From positions 62,001 to 126,000 of the forward strand of contig JAFWJL010000002.1 in the NCBI GenBank assembly GCA_017511605.1: a DNA stretch of 64,000 nt. Direction: 5' to 3'. Shown here in pieces: positions 1 to 8,638 of the stretch. The stretch is from Bacilli bacterium (lineage in GTDB: Bacteria > Bacillota_I > Bacilli_A > RF39 > UBA660). The number at the start of each line of letters is the position of its first letter. Position 1 is the first letter of the stretch. The notes beneath the pieces are model-generated. The model was not told the origin of the DNA. It ran no database searches and was given only the letters and a program-made list of their open reading frames with translations. Both the position numbers and the translations under genes were made by a program.

Positions 1-301
1 TTACTCTTCTTACTTTTACCCAACTATTTTCAATTGAACAAGTCTTATTTGTATATGGAATATATAAATCATTCTTAATAAATGCTTTATGATATAAAGT
101 CTTTAATGTAACTGTCTTAACATTCTCACCTGTTGGTAGTTGATTACTATTAAGTTCAAAATATCTTTTTGCAGCATCTTCTAAACTTTTTTCATTTCTA
201 TGAAAAGTAATCATAGGTGAAACAATTAAAAACCATACAAATACCAAAATAAGTGCAATAGTAATAATTAACTTAATTTTCTTCCACACCTCTTTATTCA
301 T
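1..301 (-). CDS. exported or membrane-anchored protein, 3' end cut by window edge
   Basis: The reading frame starts at the ATG at 301 behind GGAGG and stays open for 100 codons to the left edge, so the C-terminus is missing. Residues about 8-29 form one hydrophobic segment near a Lys-rich N-terminus, predicting a signal anchor or uncleaved signal. The exported part begins with a sequence rich in Asn and Lys that includes PTGENVKTVTLKTLY and a Cys in NKTCSIENSW. I recognise the style of exported proteins of AT-rich gut Firmicutes but no named family. It lies 10 bases downstream of the neighbouring membrane protein gene and is probably co-transcribed with it. Confidence 0.75.
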   Translation of the reverse strand, partial: MNKEVWKKIKLIITIALILVFVWFLIVSPMITFHRNEKSLEDAAKRYFELNSNQLPTGENVKTVTLKTLYHKAFIKNDLYIPYTNKTCSIENSWVKVRRV

Positions 302-310
302 AAATGCCTC

Positions 311-1852
311 CTAAAACAATTTATAAACATAATGCTTATCACGAACAATTAAATCAATGCTCATTTCTTTATACTCGACCCCGCCTGGTATTTTAATAAA
401 AACAGTTTTTCCGTAGTAAGTTTTACTGATAGGATTTACTATATCTATCATACCTTCTACATCATTACTATCCTTATATATAAGTTTACCATATTGAGTC
501 AAAAAGTCAATCATATTTTTAGATTCCCAAAGCTCAGAACCGAAATCTAATTTAAGTATTTTTTGGTCCCCTCCATATAGTGTATTTTTTTCATTACTAC
601 ATCCACTAACAGTACACTCCCTAGTACTATATTCGAACCAATCTCCTATTGAATAATTATCAATAGAAATAATATCTCCTTTACTCATAAAATCAAGTTT
701 TAAATCATCCTCTAAATTTAATTTAATAGGATCACTAATCTTACTCAAATCATTTATTTTTAATTTAATTTTTCTTAAATAACCATTTGATTCTTGATAA
801 TATAATACAAAGCTATTTTTATCTAAATAATTATCTACTTTATAAACAACAATACAATTTAAAACTTCATCTCTTTTTAATTCTCTAACAGTTTCATAAG
901 TATTACCTAAATCTTGAAATTCTTTAGCAAATACCTTATTTGTAGTCGTATAATCTTTTGTCTTATTCTTAATATGGAAATAATCTAATTTAACCTTTCT
1001 AGGAACAGAATTATTCTTAATAGTTAAATCTAGTATTATATAATTACTCTTTTTACTAATAATATTTCCTGTATAATCTTTATCAGTAAAATAAGTATTA
1101 TTTACTCTAAATGAATAACCATTTACATTATAGAACTGTCCCTCTTTATAAGATTTATGAGTTATAAAAACACTAGTATAAATTAACACTACAGTAATAA
1201 AAATAATTATTCCAAATACCCAATTACATATAAACTTATGTTCCTGATAAAAGTAATTTAAATATCTAGTAAATTTCTTAAAACCTCTCTTAAAACTATC
1301 TTTATCTAAAGAAATACCTATTTCTATTTCTTCCCTATCTTCTTCACTTAATTCTAAAAATTCTTGATCTGAATTAAAATTGAATTTCTTCATATCTAAC
1401 CCAAATACTCTCATAACATATATTCCAATAACAGGTAATTGAATTATTAAAAACATCGTTAATAAGTCTTTAGCCATTCTCAAATCTGTAGTTTCAACAT
1501 CAGTAGAATAAGAATTAAAGAAACTCTTGATTACTCCCAAAACTAAAAGTAATACAAAATATTGTATTATTGGCACTAAATATATTTTCCAAGGTTTTTT
1601 CTTATGATTTAATAAAAATAATATAGCTATACTTCCAACTATTAATAAAACTATTGAAAGAGTTAATAGCCAAGTAATGTGATTAGTTATAGGATCACTA
1701 AAAAAATCATATGTCCCTAACCTCATAAATTCATTAACGAAATTATTAACGTTAATTAATTGGTATAGGACATACAAACTAAGTATAAGTAAAAAGATAT
1801 GAATTTTTTTAAAATTCTTAATTAGGAAAGCATATGGTTTTCTAATAATCAT
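311..1852 (-). CDS. multi-pass membrane protein with C-terminal exported domain, unknown function
   Basis: 513 residues. Four hydrophobic segments lie in the first third (about residues 14-33, 58-80, 88-110, 128-148), followed by an acidic and then basic cytoplasmic stretch and a fifth membrane segment at about 208-232. The rest, about 280 residues, is hydrophilic and beta-rich by eye and contains a close Cys pair (CTVSGC), which fits an extracytoplasmic beta-sandwich of the DUF4352-like kind; that family assignment is only a suggestion. The start is supported by GGGGTGG upstream of the ATG. It precedes the truncated exported protein at the left edge by 10 bases, suggesting an operon. Confidence 0.75.
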   Translation of the reverse strand: MIIRKPYAFLIKNFKKIHIFLLILSLYVLYQLINVNNFVNEFMRLGTYDFFSDPITNHITWLLTLSIVLLIVGSIAILFLLNHKKKPWKIYLVPIIQYFVLLLVLGVIKSFFNSYSTDVETTDLRMAKDLLTMFLIIQLPVIGIYVMRVFGLDMKKFNFNSDQEFLELSEEDREEIEIGISLDKDSFKRGFKKFTRYLNYFYQEHKFICNWVFGIIIFITVVLIYTSVFITHKSYKEGQFYNVNGYSFRVNNTYFTDKDYTGNIISKKSNYIILDLTIKNNSVPRKVKLDYFHIKNKTKDYTTTNKVFAKEFQDLGNTYETVRELKRDEVLNCIVVYKVDNYLDKNSFVLYYQESNGYLRKIKLKINDLSKISDPIKLNLEDDLKLDFMSKGDIISIDNYSIGDWFEYSTRECTVSGCSNEKNTLYGGDQKILKLDFGSELWESKNMIDFLTQYGKLIYKDSNDVEGMIDIVNPISKTYYGKTVFIKIPGGVEYKEMSIDLIVRDKHYVYKLF

Positions 1853-1908
1853 ATCTATCCACCCCTATTCTCATCTTCTTTAAGTATACAATAAAATATT
1901 AAAAAATA

Positions 1909-2358
1909 CTAGATTTTTCTAGCATTTCTTTTAAGCCTAATTTTTATATCATAATTACTATTATAATTAATAAAATCTTCTCTTTCTAAGTTAAGTACTA
2001 TATCATTAGAATCATTACTAAAATTAATATTTCTAATAACTTTATTTTTATTATCAACAATATCAATAGTATCTATTTTATAATCCTCATCAACACTTAA
2101 ATTAATAAAAAAACTATTAATATTACTAATATCCTTGTAATGATATATACTAGAAAGTATCTTAGAATAAACATCAATACTATTATCAATAACACTATTA
2201 TCAACATTAATAGTATATTTCATTCCCTTTATCTCATCATAATCCCTAATAGGAATAGCTTCTTCATAAATTAAATACTTATAATCTTTTTTATTACTAT
2301 AGAAAAACAATAATAAACAAATTAAAATAAAGAAATAGAATAAAATATACTTTTTCAT
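1909..2358 (-). CDS. small membrane-anchored protein, unknown function
   Basis: 149 residues with a single N-terminal hydrophobic segment (about 4-21) and an Asp/Asn/Ile-rich remainder, so probably exported and anchored by its N-terminus. No lipobox cysteine and no catalytic motif is visible. The ATG is preceded by GGAGG at ideal distance, directly after the T-run of the greA terminator. Expression would therefore need read-through or a promoter inside that short gap. The neighbour on the 3' side is a five-segment membrane protein 56 bases away. Confidence 0.65.
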   Translation of the reverse strand: MKKYILFYFFILICLLLFFYSNKKDYKYLIYEEAIPIRDYDEIKGMKYTINVDNSVIDNSIDVYSKILSSIYHYKDISNINSFFINLSVDEDYKIDTIDIVDNKNKVIRNINFSNDSNDIVLNLEREDFINYNSNYDIKIRLKRNARKI

Positions 2359-2366
2359 AATTCCTC

Positions 2367-2402
2367 CAAAAAAAATAACTTACTCTTTAAGAATAAGTTA
2401 TT
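2367..2402 (-). terminator. intrinsic terminator of greA
   Basis: On the minus strand an AATAACTTA...TAAGTTATT hairpin is followed directly by eight T. It begins 24 bases past the greA stop. Confidence 0.8.
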
Positions 2403-2425
2403 AAATACAAATATTATGTCGAAAA

Positions 2426-2896
2426 TTATTGAATAGAAATAATTTCTACTTCATAACTTCCGTTAGGACTTTCTACTGTTACGATATCTCCTACTTTATG
2501 ATCAAATAAAGCTTGAGCAATTGGAGATTCATTAGATATTTTACTTGCGAATGGATCAGCTTCTTGTGAACCAACTATTTTATATGTATCTTCTTCATCA
2601 TCATCAACATATTTAATAGAAACTGTATTACCAATACTTACTACATCAGTATTAGCTTCATCTATAATTGAAACGTTTTCTAACATTTTTTCAAGTTGTA
2701 CAATTCTTGCTTCTATTTGAGCTTGCTCATTTCTAGCAGCATCATATTCAGCATTTTCAGATAAGTCTCCTAAAGAACGTGCTTCTTTTATAGCTTGTAC
2801 GTTTGCAGGACGTCTTACATTTATTAAATCTTCTAATTCCTTCTTTAAATCATCTAAACCTTGTTGAGTTAAATATACAGTGTTTTTATTTGTCAT
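2426..2896 (-). CDS. greA: transcription elongation factor GreA
   Basis: GreA rescues backtracked RNA polymerase by stimulating cleavage of the nascent RNA 3' end. The 156-residue protein has the family's usual length and order: an N-terminal antiparallel coiled coil with the acidic tip sequence SLGDLSENAEYDAA (about residues 42-55), then the C-terminal FKBP-like domain ending in VGDIVTVESPNGSYEVEIISI. An upstream in-frame ATG at 2941 would add 15 residues, but it falls in the -10 region of a promoter. The ATG at 2896 follows GAGGTG at proper distance and is chosen. In B. subtilis greA also closes the ruvX-mltG-trmR-trhP region, which matches the order here. Confidence 0.97.
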   Translation of the reverse strand: MTNKNTVYLTQQGLDDLKKELEDLINVRRPANVQAIKEARSLGDLSENAEYDAARNEQAQIEARIVQLEKMLENVSIIDEANTDVVSIGNTVSIKYVDDDEEDTYKIVGSQEADPFASKISNESPIAQALFDHKVGDIVTVESPNGSYEVEIISIQ

Positions 2897-2942
2897 TTTA
2901 ATTTCACCTCTTATATGATTATACTTATTGTCAACATGCAAA

Positions 2943-3039
2943 AGTATAACATAGTATTTTTATAATTTCAAGTGTTTTTTATATACCTCTTTCAAGTAGA
3001 AAGCACGTATATTATATCATAAAACCCTTAAAAAATCAA
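2943..3039 (-). promoter_or_regulatory. tandem sigma-A promoters for greA
   Basis: Two minus-strand promoters are readable: TTGATT, 17 bases, TATAAT (3011-3039, overlapping the end of the dNTPase gene) and TTGAAA, 17 bases, TATACT (2943-2971). The second would start transcription a few tens of bases before the greA ribosome binding site. Confidence 0.65.
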
Positions 3040-4157
3040 TCATTTTCTTCTATTTCATTAATAAATAAATCATCAGTCATACCAGCTATAAAATCTATTA
3101 CTTTACGTTTATTATTAGTATTTTCTAAATATGATTTATCCATATCATTTAAAAACATAGTATAAATGATACTTTTTTTATTACCATTTTCTATATCATT
3201 TAAGTATCTATCATATATTTTATTCATACCAACCCTATAATATTCTATCTCATTAGAAGTCATTGCTTTACTATAAATATGTTTACCATTAAACTTCTTT
3301 AAAGCAAATAATGCTTTATATACATCATCACTTAATTTAATATATGGCTTATCCATACTATTTTCTATTATATCCAAAATAATAGTATTTACTATATCTC
3401 TATTAGTAGTACCTAAAACACTACTTATTTCAATAGGTATTTCTTCACGTTTAATCTTTCCTATCATTACAGCATCTTCAATATCTCTACCAATATATCC
3501 AATAATATCACTAATTCTAACTACACAACCTTCTAATGTCATAGGTCTATTCTTATTAGATGTTTTTAAATCAGTATAAGCTGAATTATATTCCCTTAAA
3601 AATTCATCTTTATCTTTCTTCATAGGAACATACTTACTATCTAACATTTCTCCATTATGACACATTATTCCATCGTATACTTGAACACTTAAATTAAGCC
3701 CAAGTCCCTTATTTTCTACAACCATTAAGTGTCTAACACTTTGAATATTATGAGCAAAAAACTCTCCTAATTCTCTTAATGATATTTCATTAAGTAATGC
3801 TTCTCCAGTATGTCCTAGTGGAGTATGTCCTATATCATGTCCTAAAGCAATAGCTTCACATAAATCTTCATTTAACTTTAAAGCCCTACCAATAGTTCTA
3901 GCAATCTTACTAACTAATTGAACATGTGTAATTCTCTTACTTAAATGATCATTCTCATACATTGTAAATACTTGAGTTTTATCCAAATACCTTGTATAAG
4001 AAAGACTATGTATTATTCTATCTATATCTCTAAAATAATTAGGACGTATATCTTCTTCATATTTTTCTATTCTAATCGCATCACTACTTTTAGTAGCAAA
4101 TTCACCAAGACATTCTTCTTTTAATAAATTTTTCTTAGCTATATCTAAATTACTCAT
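3036..4157 (-). CDS. HD-domain deoxyguanosinetriphosphate triphosphohydrolase-like protein
   Basis: Predicted dNTP triphosphohydrolase of the Dgt/YwfO-like HD superfamily, which cleaves dNTPs to nucleoside and triphosphate. The N-terminal RPNYFRDIDRIIHSLSYTR motif (about residues 38-56) is characteristic. The metal site shows as ITHVQLV followed by ALGHDIGHTPLGHTGE (HD with flanking His). Length of 373 residues fits the single-domain family. The start was placed at the ATG at 4157, 8 bases after AAAGGAG, giving an 8-base overlap with the upstream U32 gene and probable translational coupling. An in-frame ATG 18 bases earlier overlaps the ribosome binding site. In B. subtilis the corresponding position between yrrO and greA holds udk. 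Confidence 0.9.
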   Translation of the reverse strand: MSNLDIAKKNLLKEECLGEFATKSSDAIRIEKYEEDIRPNYFRDIDRIIHSLSYTRYLDKTQVFTMYENDHLSKRITHVQLVSKIARTIGRALKLNEDLCEAIALGHDIGHTPLGHTGEALLNEISLRELGEFFAHNIQSVRHLMVVENKGLGLNLSVQVYDGIMCHNGEMLDSKYVPMKKDKDEFLREYNSAYTDLKTSNKNRPMTLEGCVVRISDIIGYIGRDIEDAVMIGKIKREEIPIEISSVLGTTNRDIVNTIILDIIENSMDKPYIKLSDDVYKALFALKKFNGKHIYSKAMTSNEIEYYRVGMNKIYDRYLNDIENGNKKSIIYTMFLNDMDKSYLENTNNKRKVIDFIAGMTDDLFINEIEEND

Positions 4158-5343
4158 TACCATTACTCCTTTCAACTATCTTAATCATAGAATACTCTGG
4201 TATTGATATATTACTATCTAATTTTAAATAATATATATCATCAGGATGACGACATACATCTACTCTATTCATATCAATATCATATATTTCTTCAGCAACA
4301 AAACTAATATGTTCACCACTAGGAGTAAATAATTCTACTAAATCACCTTTTTCAAAATAATTTCTTTCATAGAACTTAACTAATCCATCTTTGTATTCTA
4401 TTACTTGTCCTAAATAGTCTTGATTAGATACTTCACTTCTACCTGTGTAGTATTGATCAGTCCAGTCCGCCTCTTTCATAAAGTAATGTGTAGATGTCTC
4501 ACGATTAGCTACTCTATCTAATCTTTCTTGTAAAACTTCCATAATTTCAGGTGTTAGTGTCTTATCATAATATCTATCAATAATCTCTCTATAAGTACCA
4601 ATAACAGTAGCTAAGTAATATAAAGATCTCATTCTACCTTCTACTTTTAAACTAGTAACACCAATATCTATCAAGTCACCAATATACTCTGCCATATTCA
4701 TATCTTTCAAAGCCATAGTAAATTCTTTACTTTCATTAGTATCAAAACTAAATCTACATACTTGAGCACATCCACCTCTATTAGCATCTCTATTTGTAAC
4801 GTAATTTGATAAAGCACATCTACCACTAAAACAAGTACACATAGCTCCATGAATAAATACTTCTATGTCACAATTAACTTTATTTATTATTTCACTAATC
4901 TCAGATTTACCTAATTCCCTCGCAAGTACTACTCTATCAATGCCCTCTTTTTCAAAAAATTCTATTGCTTTATAATTACTTGTAGAATTTTGAGTACTTA
5001 AATGTACTTGTACATTAGGATAATTCTTCTTTATATGTGAAATGATAAATGGATCACTTACTATAAATGCATCTATTCCAGCATCTACTACATCTTTAAT
5101 AAACTTCTCAACTTCTTCCATATCTTCATTATGGAAAACTATATTTAAAGTAAGATGTACTTTCTTACCTAGTTTATGTGCAAAACTACATCCCTCTCTA
5201 ATCTCTTCAATACTAAAATTATTTGCATTAGCTCTTAAACTATAACTTTGTCCTCCAATATACACTGCATCTGCCCCATATAAAAGAGTAACTTTTAATC
5301 TCTCTAAGTCTCCTGCTGGAGATAATAATTCTATTCTTTTCAT
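4150..5343 (-). CDS. trhP2: peptidase U32-family tRNA uridine 5-hydroxylase subunit (TrhP2/YrrO-like)
   Basis: U32-family protein of 397 residues. B. subtilis TrhP1/TrhP2 (YrrN/YrrO) carry out prephenate-dependent hydroxylation of tRNA wobble uridine (ho5U34). Seen in the sequence: the N-terminal ELLSPAGDLERLK motif, a central EVFIHGAMC segment, and the cysteine cluster CTCFSGRCALSNY with GGCAQVC that is expected to hold an iron-sulfur cluster. The C-terminal beta-barrel part is present. The gene overlaps the U32 gene upstream by 4 bases (ATGA) and the HD dNTPase downstream by 8. With that U32 partner and the O-methyltransferase TrmR in the same cluster, the mo5U pathway is complete. Which paralogue corresponds to YrrO is judged by length and order. 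Confidence 0.88.
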   Translation of the reverse strand: MKRIELLSPAGDLERLKVTLLYGADAVYIGGQSYSLRANANNFSIEEIREGCSFAHKLGKKVHLTLNIVFHNEDMEEVEKFIKDVVDAGIDAFIVSDPFIISHIKKNYPNVQVHLSTQNSTSNYKAIEFFEKEGIDRVVLARELGKSEISEIINKVNCDIEVFIHGAMCTCFSGRCALSNYVTNRDANRGGCAQVCRFSFDTNESKEFTMALKDMNMAEYIGDLIDIGVTSLKVEGRMRSLYYLATVIGTYREIIDRYYDKTLTPEIMEVLQERLDRVANRETSTHYFMKEADWTDQYYTGRSEVSNQDYLGQVIEYKDGLVKFYERNYFEKGDLVELFTPSGEHISFVAEEIYDIDMNRVDVCRHPDDIYYLKLDSNISIPEYSMIKIVERSNGNE

Positions 5344-6188
5344 TTCTTCACCTTATAAATAGTCTTCTTAAAAAAGAAATTTGTACTATCCCCTAACTTT
5401 TTATATTTATTTACATAATTATCATCTATACAACCATTACTAATATAATTCTTAGTATCAGTAATTAACTCACTAAAACAATCAATACCAAATTCTCTCA
5501 TAATTATATATTCACAATTATTCTCAAATAAACTCTTAATTACACTAGTACCATTAGTAATAATATCTAAATAGAAACTAGTACCATTATTATCTTCTAC
5601 TAAATGATAATTAGAATCAGTAACCTTCTCATGAATAATTAATTCATCATTCTTTTCTTTACCTAAATCTTTATAGTAATTAGTAATTAACTTTCTCTTT
5701 GAAAAAGCTACACTAGGTTTACTTACTACCTCAACCATACTAGTAATCTTACTTTTATTAATTATTTCAATTATTTCATCAAGTGTTATTTCTTTACCAA
5801 GTAAAGCATATTTAACACCCTTACTATAATAATAATCACATGTCTTATAATTATTAACCATATGAGTTTGATTCCATACTAATTCTAAACTTAAATTCAA
5901 TTCTCTTTTTAATTCTAAAACAGCTAAGTCATAAAAGAATACTCCATTAATTCCTATTTTATCTAATTCAATTAATATACTTTTAACCTTTTCAATATCC
6001 TCATTCATTAGATTCTTATTAATTTTGACAAATATCTCTTTATTAGACTTATTTTTAATATCTTTTATTTCATCAATACTAAAAGAAACTATAGATTCAA
6101 CACTATAATTATCTAAGGCTAATATTAATCCATCTACATCACTAAGATATAAATTATTCTTTCCACTTACTTCAATTAATAACTTCAT
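5340..6188 (-). CDS. trhP1: peptidase U32-family protein (TrhP1/YrrN-like)
   Basis: 282 residues, the shorter partner of the U32 pair. It starts with a divergent barrel beginning MKLLIEVSGKN and contains the MVNNYKTCDYY and EYIIMREFGIDCFSELI segments typical of the YrrN side. Compared with the longer neighbour it lacks the full Cys cluster; only isolated Cys remain. Known role of the pair: wobble-uridine hydroxylation of tRNA ahead of methylation by TrmR. It overlaps the next gene by 4 bases. Upstream, a terminator and two duplicated NlpC cassettes separate it from trmR, whereas in Bacillus the genes are adjacent. Confidence 0.8.
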   Translation of the reverse strand: MKLLIEVSGKNNLYLSDVDGLILALDNYSVESIVSFSIDEIKDIKNKSNKEIFVKINKNLMNEDIEKVKSILIELDKIGINGVFFYDLAVLELKRELNLSLELVWNQTHMVNNYKTCDYYYSKGVKYALLGKEITLDEIIEIINKSKITSMVEVVSKPSVAFSKRKLITNYYKDLGKEKNDELIIHEKVTDSNYHLVEDNNGTSFYLDIITNGTSVIKSLFENNCEYIIMREFGIDCFSELITDTKNYISNGCIDDNYVNKYKKLGDSTNFFFKKTIYKVKK

Positions 6189-6221
6189 AGAGCACCTCGA
6201 ACATATTATAAATCAATTCAT

Positions 6222-6245
6222 AAAAAAAAGAAAGTTTTAACTTTC
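6222..6245 (-). terminator. intrinsic terminator after the first cassette
   Basis: GAAAGTT/AACTTTC hairpin followed by eight T on the minus strand. The hairpin includes the stop codon of the upstream membrane-anchored protein and separates it from trhP1. Confidence 0.75.
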
Positions 6246-6971
6246 TTCTTTAGCTATTATAAATTTTAAATCTTCCTCTTTAAAATAATTCTCTTCTCCT
6301 ATAATCGAATAGAATACAAATGGCTTATATGCAACTAATTTACCATTCTCTATATAATAAGACACATCATCCATGTAATCTTCTACACCTCTATTTTCTA
6401 AGAAGCATTCATATTCACATTCCTCTTCATCGAAATATTCTTGTTCTATAAGGTCTTTATAAAAATACTGAAACCTTTTTTCAATTATTTCTTTAACAGA
6501 TTCATAATTAGTATTATAAATTCTTAATAAATAATCATCACTCAATAATACCAATGTATCTAAATTAACATTATAAGTCTTAAAATATATTTCAGGTACA
6601 TCATCAGTATTATAATTAGCTACCTTGATAACCAATGATAAAACCTTTCCATTAATCTCATATTCATACGTTAATCTTACCATTTCTTCATTAATAAACT
6701 CTTCTACATATGAATTGATATCCTCATTAACACTCTTAATATAATCTCCCTTAATATTTATATAAGGAACATCTATAAAGAAATCCTTATTCTTCTTAGA
6801 ATTAATAGTATAAACTAATTCTTTATCTTCATTTTCTTTTATATTTTTAAACCCAGAATTTTCATTTTTAAAATACACATATAAAATAATTCCTACAATT
6901 AATATTACCGCTAAAGAAACAACAATTAATATTTTCTTATTATTATCTAATTCATTAAACTTTTTAATCAT
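6237..6971 (-). CDS. membrane-anchored exported protein, cassette copy B (DUF4163/DUF3298-like)
   Basis: 244 residues: short basic N-terminus MIKKFNELDNNKK, one membrane segment (about 14-32), then an exported domain. The opening VYTINSKKNKDFFIDVPYIN and the closing YFKEEDLKF resemble the paired DUF4163/DUF3298 fold seen in RsiV-like proteins; this is a resemblance by eye. It is a clear paralogue of the gene at 7901-8635: same length, same N-terminal and C-terminal motifs (VAYKPFVFYSI). It overlaps the NlpC/P60 gene upstream by one base (TAATG) and is surely co-translated with it. Two conserved Cys in an EECEYECF stretch could form a disulfide. Confidence 0.75.
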   Translation of the reverse strand: MIKKFNELDNNKKILIVVSLAVILIVGIILYVYFKNENSGFKNIKENEDKELVYTINSKKNKDFFIDVPYINIKGDYIKSVNEDINSYVEEFINEEMVRLTYEYEINGKVLSLVIKVANYNTDDVPEIYFKTYNVNLDTLVLLSDDYLLRIYNTNYESVKEIIEKRFQYFYKDLIEQEYFDEEECEYECFLENRGVEDYMDDVSYYIENGKLVAYKPFVFYSIIGEENYFKEEDLKFIIAKEES

Positions 6972-7849
6972 TATTTTACCCCTTTAATTCTTAAAAATCC
7001 TATAGGTTTTCCCCATCTAGAAGCCTTATTATAATTCTTATCAATTAGTATTCCATAACCTGTTCCTTTGGCATGAATTATTTCTTTACCTTTACCTGTA
7101 TATATACCTACATGTCTTTTATACATAATAACATCTCCAGGTTGAAGATTTTTTTCTGATACAGGATCCCATAAATCTTTTCTTCTATACAATTCATGAG
7201 TACCATGAGGTAAATTTACTCCAATAACATGTTTGAAAACACCTTTTACAAATCCACTACAATCTGTAGGCGTATATTTAGTAGAACCATCCCAATTACC
7301 TTTAAACTTATACTTTTTACCTAAAAACTTTTTAGCATATGACACAATTTCTTTTTGCTTATTTGTACTTGTCTTAGTTGTATCTTTTTGACTTTCAGCA
7401 ATTCTTTTTTCATTACTCTTATAAGTATCTGAATTCATTACTTCATCATACTTTTCATTATTCAACAATAAAGAATTATCACTATCTTTAACATATTTAG
7501 TAGCCTTTGTCACTTTAGTTGAAGTAATAATTTTAGCCTGTTGCCAACAAGAAGCTATAGTAAAATTACCAGATGCCACATTTAAGAATACATCTACAAT
7601 AGATGGTAATAAAAATATTATAATCACCGCAATAAGTTTATTTAGTATTTTTTTAAATCCATCTTTTAAATCTGGATTAATAGTCATTTGTATAAATTGA
7701 ATGGTACCAGTAATGATTAATATAATAGGTACTACAAATTGAATTATATCTATGATTCGTTTAAGAATAGATAAAAAACCTACTAATGCCGTATTACTAC
7801 AGCAAGTAGCTAAATCATTAGTACAACTCAATATTTGAAACATCTCCAT
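6971..7849 (-). CDS. NlpC/P60 endopeptidase with N-terminal pilin-like (TrbC/VirB2-like) membrane module, copy B
   Basis: 292 residues. Residues 1-100 hold two long membrane helices (about 24-55 and 68-92) joined by a short basic loop with TINPDLKDGFKKILNKLIA, resembling TrbC/VirB2 pilin-like subunits. Cys 9, 16, 17 and 101 lie at the two outer ends. Residues about 163-292 form an NlpC/P60 domain with catalytic Cys197 (TDCSGFV), His246 (KRHVGIY) and a third polar residue His259 (IIHAKG). With both helices traversing, the hydrolase would sit outside and cut peptidoglycan stem peptides. The start follows AGGTGATAGC. It is paired with the gene immediately downstream. Paralogue at 8639-9469; the membrane module alone recurs at 36257-36610. 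Confidence 0.85.
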   Translation of the reverse strand: MEMFQILSCTNDLATCCSNTALVGFLSILKRIIDIIQFVVPIILIITGTIQFIQMTINPDLKDGFKKILNKLIAVIIIFLLPSIVDVFLNVASGNFTIASCWQQAKIITSTKVTKATKYVKDSDNSLLLNNEKYDEVMNSDTYKSNEKRIAESQKDTTKTSTNKQKEIVSYAKKFLGKKYKFKGNWDGSTKYTPTDCSGFVKGVFKHVIGVNLPHGTHELYRRKDLWDPVSEKNLQPGDVIMYKRHVGIYTGKGKEIIHAKGTGYGILIDKNYNKASRWGKPIGFLRIKGVK

Positions 7850-7887
7850 GCTATCACCTACTATAAATAATTATATCATTTTTTAAT

Positions 7888-7912
7888 AAAAAAAGAAGAC
7901 TTATTTATCTTC
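7888..7912 (-). terminator. intrinsic terminator between cassette copies
   Basis: GAAGA/TCTTC hairpin followed by seven T on the minus strand, at the end of the copy A partner gene and before the copy B hydrolase. A short stem, so possibly partial termination. Confidence 0.6.
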
Positions 7913-8635
7913 CTTTGTTATTTCAAATTTAAAATCTTTTTCCTTAAAATACTCTTCTTCTCCAAATATAGAATAGAATACGAATGGTTTATAAGCAACT
8001 AAATTACCACGTTCTACATAGTAAACTACATCATCTAAATAATCTTCTACTTCACGATATTCTAGAAAACAAATATAATCGCATTCTTTCTCTTCAACAT
8101 AACCTTGTTTAACAACGTCCTTATACCAGTATGTAAACTTTTTCTCAATAAAATTACTAACATCAGTAGTAGTAATATTATAAATAGATAATAATTCTTC
8201 ATCACTTAATAACTTTTGATTTTCTAAATCAATATTATAAGTTCTAAAATATACTTTAGGAACATATTTAACATCATAATCAACACATTTAACAAGTAAT
8301 GATAAAATTCTTCCATTAATATCATATTCATATGATAACATTATTTTTTCATTATTAGAAAACTCTGCAGCAAATGAATCTACATCTTCATTTACTTCTT
8401 TTGCTACAGCACCTTGTATATTTACATATGGTACATTCATAAAATATGTATCATTTTTTTCAGAATTAATAGTATATACAAAAGCCTTAGTACTGTCTTC
8501 TTTTAAATCACTATACCCTACATTTTTATTTTTAAAATAATAAAATAGAGTAACAAATACTATCAATACTATTGCCACACCTATAACTATAGGTATTTTT
8601 TTACTATTATCTAATTTATCAAATGCTTTTATCAT
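7901..8635 (-). CDS. membrane-anchored exported protein, cassette copy A (DUF4163/DUF3298-like)
   Basis: 244 residues, paralogue of the 6237-6971 product: MIKAFDKLDNSKK start, single membrane segment at about 14-32, VYTINSEKNDTYFMNVPYVN, and the near-identical end VAYKPFVFYSIFGEEEYFKE. The same Cys pair sits in ECDYICF. It begins 3 bases after the stop of its NlpC/P60 partner. The two cassettes differ at many positions throughout, so the duplication is not recent and both copies appear maintained. Function unknown; a chaperone, inhibitor or binding partner of the adjacent hydrolase is a reasonable guess from the repeated pairing. Confidence 0.75.
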   Translation of the reverse strand: MIKAFDKLDNSKKIPIVIGVAIVLIVFVTLFYYFKNKNVGYSDLKEDSTKAFVYTINSEKNDTYFMNVPYVNIQGAVAKEVNEDVDSFAAEFSNNEKIMLSYEYDINGRILSLLVKCVDYDVKYVPKVYFRTYNIDLENQKLLSDEELLSIYNITTTDVSNFIEKKFTYWYKDVVKQGYVEEKECDYICFLEYREVEDYLDDVVYYVERGNLVAYKPFVFYSIFGEEEYFKEKDFKFEITKEDK

Positions 8636-8638
8636 ATT

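Noticed and set aside
2418..2424. TGTCGAA next to the greA stop as a Spo0A box
   Set aside because: It lies at the end of a gene before a terminator, where a regulatory role is unlikely.
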